64,000 nucleotides of DNA from Tricholoma matsutake. Lineage: Eukaryota > Basidiomycota > Agaricomycetes > Agaricales > Tricholomataceae. Where the stretch lies: NCBI GenBank assembly GCA_026075535.2, contig AP026541.1, positions 62,001 through 126,000 on the forward strand, given 5' to 3'. The notes under the pieces are model-generated. The model had not been told where the DNA came from, searched no databases, and worked only from the letters and a program-made list of their open reading frames with translations. This document shows, piece after piece, positions 44,101 through 53,765 of this stretch. Every line of letters starts with the position of its first letter. Position 1 is the first letter of the stretch. The position numbers and the translations under genes were made by a program.

Positions 44101-45905
44101 GATGGAAGTGTAACATTGTTGATTGTAGATGAAAAAGCAGTGGGTAAGAGGTGTGAAACAAAATCTGTAGAGATCTTTTTCTGGGAAATCTTGGCAAAAT
44201 CTGGAGGCAACCTGTATCCTCTGTCTTTCCATGTAAAAAAAAAGCTGGGGAGAGTCGGAGAATAAGAGGAATTAAAGGTCCACACATCAAAGAGGGGTGG
44301 ATCATTACCACTCCATATTGGTGCAGTGCTGTAGTAATCAAAGTCACCAAATCCACTACCATCATCAGAAGTATCAGATGATGAACATGCTGTATCCATT
44401 TCTTCCATAGGAAGAGGATGTGGGAGGTGAAGTGTTCTGATTTTTGACAGTGGGCATAGGGGTCTGCCTTTCAGATAAGGACTTTTTGTATCATCCATGG
44501 GGGAATCATCAGAAACAGCATGAATCTGGCATGTTTGGCATTTCCAACTTTGATTTAGAAAGACCAGGGTCATATTTCTGACCCACTGAAATTGAGCAGG
44601 TGGGATATGCATTTCAGCAATCAATGCTTCTGGAGGCTGTATCCAATCCTTTTTTCCTCTGGACATTTTCTTCCAAAGGATGAAGCATGAATGCGAGGCA
44701 TGGAGAATAGTGTGAAACATTAGTTCTCTTGCCTTGTGCTCACAAGAAAGATTGGGTAGTTGGCTGTGGGTTGAAACCTTGTCCCAAGTCCAATCCCTGT
44801 CTTTCAGCAGCTTGGAAAATGCTGCAATACCAGGGCCTGAGTGAGAATCCTGCTAATTGACATAGTTAGCCCAATTTTCATCCTAACTGGGTGCAGAAAT
44901 ATACTGGAATCCAATTTGCTTCATATATGACCACCATAAATTGAGCCTCTGTCATCTCGGATGTGAGCCACTTAAATGCTCTTCTGATTCTGTTCCAGAG
45001 TGTGTGACCACTCCAGGACCCCCACTCTGCATGAACAGATATGATATCCAATATTTGAAGTCCATAGCGTCCCAAAATCAAAACCTTTTTCTCCAAAAAG
45101 TCAAACAAGGCAAGAAAATATCTGTTTGGCATTGAGGTGACTAAAAATATGACCGGAGCATGAGGGATAGGCCCGGTGTCCAAGCCAAGGCACTTTTGTC
45201 CAAGGGAATTGTCATGATTGAGGTCTCCAGTGAATTTTTGTACAGTCTCGGTATGGAGATAATAGAAGGAGTTGGCTGAGTTACCAGAATGTTGACTTTG
45301 ATGGGACTCCCAGCTCAAAAAGAAATCTAGTACTGACAGTGTTACGAGCCCTCCAGGTTTCAGGGGTTCTAGATTATGATAGGCATCTACCCAAAAAACT
45401 GAATTGGCAAGGTGCATCGCTAGATAATAAATAAGGTATGGGTAGTGAACAACCAGTATGGATGTGTTAGTGACATACCAATTGGTGGGGATGGCTGTGT
45501 TATGGGATCTGACACATTGGTTTCTGATTGGGGTTTTGGAGAACGGATAAGCAGGCTGAACTTAGAACCTGGCTTGTAGTCTTCATCACATTTGTTACTA
45601 GGCTGAGAACCCAGAAAGCTTTCCACATCCCAGTGTTCTTTCTGATGGTTAGAACTATTCTCTGATGTGGATCATGGTGGATGTGTGCTCCAATCCGATG
45701 CAGACCATGAGGGGAATGGGCTCCAAGAGCCACCTGTGTGTAGCTGCGCTGATGGGGGAGGCAATTGTGCATGAATTTCCTGAGTATGCATTACTTGATC
45801 AGAATCTGTGAAGTTTGACCAACTCTGAGCATTTCTGGAGTTTGAGAAGGATGAATCTGTGAAGTCAGGCCATACCATGCATTGCGATCCCCAAGAACTA
45901 GGCAT
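41166..45905 (-). CDS. Very large uncharacterised protein
   Basis: Consecutive minus-strand pieces (45905-45420, 45417-44878, 44720-43350, 43300-43010, 43011-42604, 42554-41478, 41429-41166) suit one gene of about 1,400 residues with introns. I do not recognise a named domain. Visible features: Ser/Trp-rich start; a CQTC pair; short STINN repeats encoded by a 24-bp minisatellite near 44040-44130; the segment LDWNYMLDRSNGELYLDL near 43130, of a kind I associate with large multi-copy agaricomycete proteins; a charged Ser/Glu/Asp tail ending SDSSISDWSLK. The region 44900-45400 (MPNRYFLALFDFLEKKVLIL) looks like a peptidase-type strand pair without catalytic residues, which I do not rely on. Some in-frame stops (for example near 43040) suggest missed introns or decay. 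Confidence 0.4.
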
Positions 45906-46029
45906 ATTTGAATTAGGCTAGAGATGCACTTGATTCAATGTGATCTCCTACACAATTTAAAATGCAAGTTGTGCAAACAGGTATCTGGAGGTGTTAAGAG
46001 TGGAAAACCATCATGTGACATCCACATAT

Positions 46030-46060
46030 TGCATGTGATGGTTCTGAACCATCACATGCA
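46030..46060. repeat. 31-bp perfect palindrome
   Basis: TGCATGTGATGGTTC, a central T, then the exact reverse complement. It lies 125 bp beyond the start of the very large minus-strand gene. Confidence 0.9.
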
Positions 46061-47329
46061 CCTAACATCCTAATGTGGTCAGGTTTGGTACTTTTTCCCA
46101 CCACTTGATACATGAGGAGTAGAGAGAAGTCTTGGCTAAAAGAAAGGAATCAAAGCATTCATAGTAGCAATTTTTCACATCGTTTTTGGCTTCATTTTTT
46201 CGGTCCATTTTGATCATTATTCTGCCAAACAGCCAAAACTGATCTGAAAATGAACCTGAAAATGAGCTGAAAATGGCCCAAAAATGGGTACTGTGAACAA
46301 CACTAATATAACCCAATCAACTACTTTAAAAATAAGAAGTGGGGTGCACATAAAGTAGGAAATCCATGCAGAGAGAATTACATGAAATACTCATCTGAAA
46401 TATATACATATCTTGGGTCATATTATGCTTTTTATGCTATGGTATGCTATGTTATGCTATGTTACACAACACTATGCATAATTGTTATAGTTCTTCATGA
46501 TCTGCTTCTTTAGAGTTAACTAGCAGACTTTCCATCACATGTATTTCCAACACATGTGACGGTTCAGAACCATCATGTGACCAGTTAGCAGCTACATAGC
46601 ACAGGCTATTGTACTGGACTCCAGCACCATAATGATGCTTGTTTATGATATGCTATGCATAATTGTCATAACTTCATGATCTGCTTCTTCAGATAGTGTA
46701 ACATAATTGTCATAATTTCATGATCTGCTTCTTTGGATAGTAAAATGAACTGGACTATTTCCATCTGAGTAGAAAAATCTGCCATTCTAGCACATTTAGA
46801 GTTAACTAATATATGTAGCAGATTTTCTGTCACACATATTCTAGCACATTTAGAGTTAACTAGCAGACTTTCCATCACATGTAACCCAACACATGTGATG
46901 GTTCAGAACTGTCATGTGACCAGTTAGCGGCTACATAGCACACTGGACTCCAGCACCATAATGATGCTTGTTTATGATATGCTATGCATAATTGTCATAA
47001 CTTCATGATCTGCTTCTTTAGATAGTGTGCTATGCATAATTGTCATAACTTCATGATCTGCTTCTTTAGATAGTGTAACATAATTGTCATAATTTTATGA
47101 TCTGCTTCTTTGGATAGTAAAATTAACTGGACTATTTCCATCTGAGTAGAAAAATTTGCCATTCTAGCACATTTAGAGTTAACTAATATATGTAGCAGAT
47201 TTTCGGTCACATCAGAGCAGTATTGGTGAGGTGGTGACAAGCATTGTAACATGTTTAGAGTTAATTAATATATGTAGCAGATTTTCCATCACATGTATTT
47301 ACAATACACATGACAGTTCAGAACCATCA

Positions 47330-47700
47330 CATGCACAGTTGGTGGCCACATAGCATAGGCTGTTGTACTGGACTCCAGCCACCAGAATTCAAGATACTTA
47401 TGTTCCCAACCTTAGTAGATCTGAGGGACCTGAGAGCTGTTGGAATTATGAATTTTGGACATGTAGAGATTGAGATACAACTTCTTGTTCTCATAATCTT
47501 ATGATTCACTCTTTTGGAAATTACATAAGATAGTGAAATTCACCTGACTATTTTCCCAACTTACTATGACATTGTTACAGACTAACTGGAGCAAAAGGGT
47601 GATTTTTGAGGGCCCTATGCATTCAGAAACTCATGTATATACTACATTTTTAGTATTTTGTCTATATCTCAAGAACTAGTCCGCCAAAATTCATGATCTT
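47330..47700 (+). repeat. Dispersed AT-rich repeat, copy 2 (partial)
   Basis: Shares the TATGTTCCCAACCTTAGTAG, GAGATACAACTT and TCATGTATATAC-type phrases with the other copies at 25100, 47720 and 48840. More diverged. Confidence 0.65.
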
Positions 47701-47719
47701 GGGATGAATATAATTGTAT

Positions 47720-48270
47720 ATCATTTGGAATTTATTTTGATGTTCAAAATTGGCCATTTGACCAACACGTGCACTGAATAAATTTATTGTTGACAATGTT
47801 ACTATTGATGTATGACATTGTACAAAAGTAGTGGTGACTGCACAGCTCTACTTATACATAAGTTTTCCAAAGTGGCTGCATGTGATGTCTGTCTCACATC
47901 AAAAATAATGTTGTTGACAATAAATTTATTCAGAACTGTCACATGCACATTTGACATCTAGATAGTACAGGCGACTTGGGCCACTGAAAATTGAGATACC
48001 TATGTTCCCAACTTTGATAGGCCTGAGGGACTTAGGAACAGTGAAAATCACAAATTTTGCATGTGTAGTGCTGAAGATACAACTTTGAGTTGTCATAATT
48101 TCATGATTAGCTCCTTCAGAACTTATGTAAGATAGTAAAAATTACCAAACCATTTTCCTGACTTACTGGGACATGTTCCAAGACTAACTGTCAGAAAAAC
48201 CTGATTTTTGAATGCCTCATTCTTGCAGAAACTCATGAAACCTATATTTTCAGTATTTCCTCCATATTCA
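47720..48270 (+). repeat. Dispersed AT-rich repeat, copy 3
   Basis: Close to 25130-25740 through its whole length, including the nested element 47777-47930. Confidence 0.75.
47777..47930. mobile_element. Small nested element, copy 2
   Basis: AATAAATTTATTGTTGACAA at the left and its near inverse at the right. Same position in the host repeat as 25199-25360. Confidence 0.55.
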
Positions 48271-48839
48271 GACCCCCAAGTAAGTGGAACAATTGTCAAC
48301 AATAAATTTATTCAATGCATGTGACAGTTCAGAACCATCTTTCTAAGCATGCAAAGACTGTTTGACAATGGTGCTGTGCACTTAGTCACCCCTACTTTTG
48401 TACAGCGACAGAATGGATAGTGGGGGGGAAAATTGACCCCCTCTGAACTCACAGTGAAAAGTGGTACAGGTACTTTTCTAAGCATGCACAACGATTCACA
48501 TATACTTTGTATGAGAAGAAATACTCTCATACATGCTTTAATCAAAGTCTTCTGAGTGGAATTTTATTAAATGGCTTAGTCCTTCCAATCTGCTGTGTTC
48601 AATGCAAAGATCTCAAGAATGAGGACTTAACTACAGAATATAAGATCAACAAGCTGAATACAGATTTTGCATATGACAACTCAAGAAAGGGGTCCTACAT
48701 ACTGTCACCATGACTTATTTGAGTCAAATCAGGCCTGTGGAAGCTAAGAAACAATCTTAAGAACGAGGATGAGTTTTGACTTTCCCAAAAAGGCAATGAC
48801 CACTTTCTCTGCTACAATCATTCGCAGGGCCCTGCCGGG

Positions 48840-49440
48840 CCCCATTATCTATGATAAATTTATTAAATGCACGTGATGGTTCTTAACCATCACATGATGT
48901 CTCTCATCAAAAGTAATGTTGTTACAAGATAATTGTTGATGATAAACTTTGCAGAAGTGTCACATCATGTCACAGTGATGGTGACATGCATATTTGATAT
49001 CAAGATAGTACTGGCCATTGTACTGGACTCTGGGCACATAAAATTGAGATACTTATGTTCCCAACTTCAATAGGACTGAGGGACTGGGGAACAGTCAAAA
49101 TCATGAATTTTGCATGTGTAATGGTCAAGATACAACTTCCAGTTGTCATAATTTCATGATCAGCTCCTTCAGAACTTATGTAAGAGAGTAAAAATTACCA
49201 AACCATTTTTCTAACCTACTGGGACATGTTACAAGACTAACTGTCAGAAAAACCCAATTTTTGAGTGCCTCATTCATGCAGAAGCTCATGAAACCTATAT
49301 TTTCAGTATTTCCTGCATATCTCAAGAACTAGTCCACCAAAATTCAAAATTTTGTGATGAATATGATCCTATTAATGCGCTCTATCTATATAAAATATCA
49401 TTTGCAATTTATTTTGATGGTCAAAATTGGCCATTTGACC
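48840..49440 (+). repeat. Dispersed AT-rich repeat, copy 4
   Basis: Shares ACTTATGTTCCCAACTTC, CTGGGACATGTTACAAGACT and GGTCAAAATTGGCCATTT phrases with copy 1. A palindrome of the GTGATGGTTC type lies at its left end (48869-48897). The nested small element is absent here. Confidence 0.75.
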
Positions 49441-49750
49441 AACTGGTGTACTATGAGGGAAACGATCTTCTTGCACATACAAAAATGCACTGCCTTCAGG
49501 CAAGCCACCTTAGTACCCAAGCGTCTTGGGGAAGATAGTGGTATGGTGTTAGCATATAGCTTGAAAGGTTTTGACGCGTTGACGTTAGTAGGGTAAGCGC
49601 CCTACTTGTGCTGATGCAGTAAGCGGCTGCTAACTAATAATGATAACATAGTTCTTTAGACAAATAAACAATTGTCTCACGGACATTGTACGAAGTAATT
49701 TTTCGCACATTGATTCCTAGGGGATCACTTATAGCTTAAGTGGTTAACCC

Positions 49751-49875
49751 AAACCCTAACTGTGAGTCTTAATGCTTAATCATATTAAATATCAGTTGGA
49801 TAACTAATTTACTTTAGCTAACCCGAAATCTAACCCTAAACTCTAAAGGGGGACCCTAAAAAGGAACCCTAAAGG
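49751..49875 (+). repeat. Cluster of telomere-like CCCTAA hexamers
   Basis: CCCTAA occurs at 49754, 49834, 49854 and 49867, with near matches between (CTCTAAAG, ACCCGAAA). TTAGGG is the usual telomere repeat of filamentous fungi. The hexamers are not in tandem. Confidence 0.45.
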
Positions 49876-50242
49876 TGTTTATGTTAGCCTACAGCATCGG
49901 GACATCAGGAATGGGCGGGTTGGATCACTCACCATTGAATGCTACTTTGTTGTAGCGGCGGGGGGTACTCGGAATAGCATCTATAGACCTTGCTTAGGCT
50001 CAGCTTATAAGTATTTTTCTTATCTGCTTATCTTCCTATTTTTAGAAAAGTTTCCCATCAGCTTCGGCTATTGGTAAGATTTTTTTATTTTTAGAAATTT
50101 TGATCGGCCATTCGGCGATTGGTAAGTGTTCTTTATAATAATGATGACTGATTATTGTTTATGGCTGAGGCCATGATTTAAATCACCCTCAGTGTTTGTC
50201 ATGCTGATTTTTATCAGCACGAGATAACAGACCCGAAGAGCT

Positions 50243-50250
50243 TATAAAAG
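50243..50250 (+). promoter_or_regulatory. TATA box of the TLH-like gene
   Basis: TATAAAAG, 107 bp before the ATG at 50350. A good fit to a fungal core promoter. Confidence 0.5.
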
Positions 50251-50349
50251 CAAAACAGGATGCACTAGGATCCCCCAGTGCCTGTCATCCTTCAAAACAC
50301 ACATACTCTTCTGTAGGTAGTAGATACACCTCCCTAAATTGACAGCATC

Positions 50350-52072
50350 ATGTCCATATTTGATTCTTCTTTTCATCATTACTGAAGATTCAACCCATTT
50401 GCTGGCCACTATATTTTCCGATTTCCCTCTCTCTTTCAGTCTGGTTTACAACCAACCCCCCTTTTGCCTTTTTTTGTTTCCTGATCTGGACTAGGTAGAT
50501 TTTTTTTCATCTGTTCTTTTCATTCCTTCTCTAATGCCAGTGTGCCACAGTCAAGTTATGAAGCATAATCTGTCCATTCAATCACAGGCAACTGACTCCT
50601 CTTCGATTGTGGAGACTGCATCAACTCCCAAACTTCCTGCATAGGGTTATTTATCTATCTATTCCCCCATTTTTTACTCATTTCTTGTAGACATAAGAAA
50701 GTGAAGATGAACTCTGAGTACATATAAACTCCAGATCAAATTTTATCATGCCTGACTGATCTTTTTCTAGTCAACAAGCATGTTATCGCTGTCAGCGACC
50801 AGTTGCCATCTCCAGTGGTCAAGGCTGTCACAAAATTTGCCACCCCATCACAGTGAAAATCCGAGCACAGGAACATTCAGGGTTATTGGCCATAGAACAG
50901 CACATGGGAGTGTTGAAGTGTCCTTGGTGTCTTTTTGAATGCAAGGTTGGGAGCAATTTGCAGGTATGTATCCCATGACATCTGTCCCGATGCTGAATGA
51001 CTTGCATGTTGTCAGTCCCATTGTGTTCAATGTAGACCAGTACCGTGTGGACCAGGGCAACCTTTGGATTTGCCTGAACTAGCTGTCCACATGAAGTTAA
51101 CTGAGTCAGTCAACTCTCCTTCTGTAGATGAGGTTCAACTTCATGTTCCTGCTGATGGACATGGCTGTGGTGGGGATCCAACTCTCGCATCTACTCTTCG
51201 ACCTTCCTCTATTGGCTGGAGTACACTATCCTCAACCTCACACACCGTATCCATGGCTTCTACTCTGTCCCCCATGATGACTGGCAGTACGCTCAAGTCA
51301 TTTCTGAAACAACATGGGTGGATTGTGAACAAGGCCCATAACATCATAGTTTGTCTGCAGTGCAAATATATCCTCAATCCAGCCAAGATCCGCGAGCATG
51401 TTGTCAAGTATCATAAAGATGTTAATCCTGATGGTTGGCTGCAGGCGCAATTCGATTTCATCGTCCTGACAGAGTATCCAAACCTCATGTTTCACCCTGA
51501 TCATCCCAGGACACCTGTTCCCTATGTGCATGATTTAGACACAATGACAGAGCTTCAAATTTGCTCTGTGTATTGTCATGGATTCTCAAAGGATCCAGGA
51601 AGTACTCCCGGATGTGAGTCTCGCTCTTTTTGGAAACATTCTTGTGGTGTGACCCCTCATCAACTGCGACACAAATTTGTTGTTCTACCTGGCCAACAAT
51701 TTGGAAAGACTTTTTCAAGGTTTGCAATTGTGGCAATCCCCCGGCCAGCTGTGACTTCCTCATTATGGGGTCTTTACCAGGCCAAACTGGCTGCATGTCC
51801 ACATGTTGCTGAGGCGGTTTCTATTCCACAGAACTATTCCATTCTAGATCAGTTCTTGCACAAAGAGAGGTGGCTAGAACATGTTAGTGGAGTCAAGGTG
51901 TTGATGGCTGTGGGCCTGAGAACTTATTCCCCAACAGACCCCAAATTTGGTGGTCTACACAAACGTATCCATGCTTTCTTGGCAAAGGTGCAGAACAAGA
52001 CTCGAAGCTACTCACTCAGATGATTAATTGGCACGAGACCTACTTCTGAACACTCACATAGCTATCAGCGTC
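50350..52072 (+). pseudogene. TLH-like gene, 5' part with OrsD-type zinc region
   Basis: The proposed start at 50350 (MSIFDSSFHHY) is a short first exon. Coding evidence is strong from about 50770, where QQACYRCQRPVAISSGQGCH, CPWCLFEC and, after an intron (50965-51017, GTATGT...TTGTCAG), CVQCRPVPCGPG form cysteine pairs. From 51290 comes VCLQCKYILNPAKIREHVVK then YH, the C2H2-like core of the OrsD (DUF3505) family. The frame ends at TGA 52021-52023, where a CGA to TGA change fits, and continues in frame as LIGTRPTSEHSHSYQR up to the Gypsy-3 insertion at 52073. The role would be in a protein with DNA-binding zinc region and RecQ-type helicase, as at fungal subtelomeres. Confidence 0.72.
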
Positions 52073-52499
52073 TGTAAGGGGACTAGGGGGGGTGCCCTGT
52101 GTGTTTCTCCTAGTTTTTACGTTCGTTCTATATTTTTCCTCACTTCATTTCCTTCTATTCTTCATTCTTTATGATTTTTCCTGATTTTATTACTAATTTT
52201 CCCTTTCTATCATGTTTGTGCATGTTGACAGTTTTATATTTAGAGGCAGAGCACCCTTTCCGACATCTACCCCTTGGTATGATGTCATTCAGTGGCCTTG
52301 ATCTGCCTATCTCCACCTTTTCTATTTTTAGGTTATTATTTGATTTTTGTCGTCTTCACATATACTGGGCATCGACAAAGGGATCCTTAGAGTTTTCTCT
52401 TCAGATTTCCCTTTGCTAGGTGTGTCCCCAATCCCTGTACTATGTAGTATAATTTTAACTTCGGATTTCCCTTTGCTAGAGGCTGAGGTTGCCCTGATA
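52073..52499 (+). repeat. 5' LTR of Gypsy-3
   Basis: 427 bp. TATAC at 52361 is followed 28 bp later by AGAGTTTTCT (52389-52398), the likely start of the transcript and the complement of the primer site. TTCGGATTTCCCTTTGCTAG occurs twice near the end with small changes. Confidence 0.92.
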
Positions 52500-52501
52500 G
52501 T

Positions 52502-52511
52502 AGAAAACTCT
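52502..52511 (+). promoter_or_regulatory. Self-priming primer-binding site of Gypsy-3
   Basis: AGAAAACTCT two bases after the LTR; perfect 10-bp complement of 52389-52398 in the LTR. No tRNA-type TGG start. Confidence 0.62.
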
Positions 52512-52516
52512 CCCCT

Positions 52517-53760
52517 ATGAATGCACTGCCCAAGATAGGCTGGTACAGAGTGGACAACACTTCCCAAAGCTCCACAGACTCCCTACACACTGTTCCAGAC
52601 AGTCCCACCTTTACTGCACCATCATTTTCACCAAACGCACCCCATAGCGACATGGACGCATCAGAGGGCCTCAATGTGCTTGAAAGCAACATTTCCGGAA
52701 TACGTGCGCAAATTGATTCGCTTGAATCTATGATCTGAAACTTCATTAGGACACTCCAGACTAACCCTACAACCAATATTCCCCCCATTACGACTCCAAG
52801 CGCACCCAACAATGATGTACCACCAAATGCGCCCACTAAAGAGTGCGCCCAGATCAAATCGTCCCCCCCCACTGAATATAATGGTGTGCATGTGCAGGGA
52901 CGTGCATTCCTTAATTCCTCTGAGTTATACATCAGTCTCCAGTTGCATCAATTTGTCAATGAGGCTGCAAAAAATTATTGGGCCTTCACATACATGAAAT
53001 CTGAATGCACCTATCTCTACGTGGACTGTATTCTGTGTCAAACTAAAGAACTTGGTTCTCTACTTTTCTCCACTTGGTGTGAATTTCGAGCCGAGTTTGT
53101 ACGCCACTTTTGTCCCCTCAACGAGTGCCACCGAGCAGTGACATGACTTGAGTCATCCTCTTACCACCAGGCACATTGATCCGTGGACGATTATATCGAT
53201 GAGTTTAAGGATTTGGTGGACATGGCAGGATATGGGAGTGGGCTACCAGTGGTGGTGAAGTTCTTATGGGGCCTCAACCAAGAAATTCAGGACCAGATTG
53301 CACAGATGTTGGAGGGGTGCCCAGCGGACGATGATATCTATGCTTGGTATGAAGCTGCTTCACTCTGTGATGAGAACTGACTCACAAATGTGGCATTTAA
53401 CACTGCATTCCGTGCTCCAACTACCACTCATGCGCCCTACACCTTCAATTGAACCCTTCCCCACCTTAACCCCATTCATGTTCATCAAACTCCCACACCA
53501 GCTGTCAATGTCCCAGTACCAATGGATGTTGATGCAGCCTGCAGCCATGCACATAGGTTGGATCTCTGCTACCGTTGGGGGAAACTGGGCACAGGGCTGG
53601 AGCATCTCCCCATTGTCAGGATATCTGCATGCTCACCCCCGAAGGGCGAGATGAACTCCTCCAAGACTTGTTGGTGCTTGTAGATGTTGAGGAAGCAAAG
53701 GATCAGGTTGCAGAGGAGATCAAGTCAGAAGTTGTAGAGGAGCAGAATTTTTCTATTCGC
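52517..53760 (+). pseudogene. gag: Gypsy-3 gag
   Basis: Starts MNALPKIGWYRVDN at 52517. Readable capsid segments are EAAKNYWAFTYMKSECTYLY and VDDYIDEFKDLVDMAGYGSG. Stops at about 52736, 53144, 53378 and 53450 and at least one frame change interrupt it. In the zinc knuckle region CYRWGKLG one cysteine of the CCHC set is replaced by Trp (Gypsy-2 keeps it). The C-terminal acidic piece LLVLVDVEEAKDQVAEE leads to the protease region. Nucleocapsid function is lost. Confidence 0.75.
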
Positions 53761-53765
53761 AGTGA

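Larger units (their letters stand above)
45906..50240. other. Repeat-rich region without genes
   Basis: Built from dispersed AT-rich repeats, palindromes and small inverted-repeat elements. A local duplication of about 330 bp repeats CTGCTTCTTTGGATAGT, CATTTAGAGTTAACTA and the ACATGTGAYGGTTCAGAAC palindrome at about 46490-46760, 46790-47110 and 47140-47340. The frame at 48507-48713 is unassigned. 49620-50240 is unique. Confidence 0.6.

Noticed and set aside
44878..45417. A second cysteine protease domain in the giant gene
   Set aside because: The strand pattern resembles the Ulp1 fold, but His, Asp and Cys of the active site are not in place. Too weak to call.
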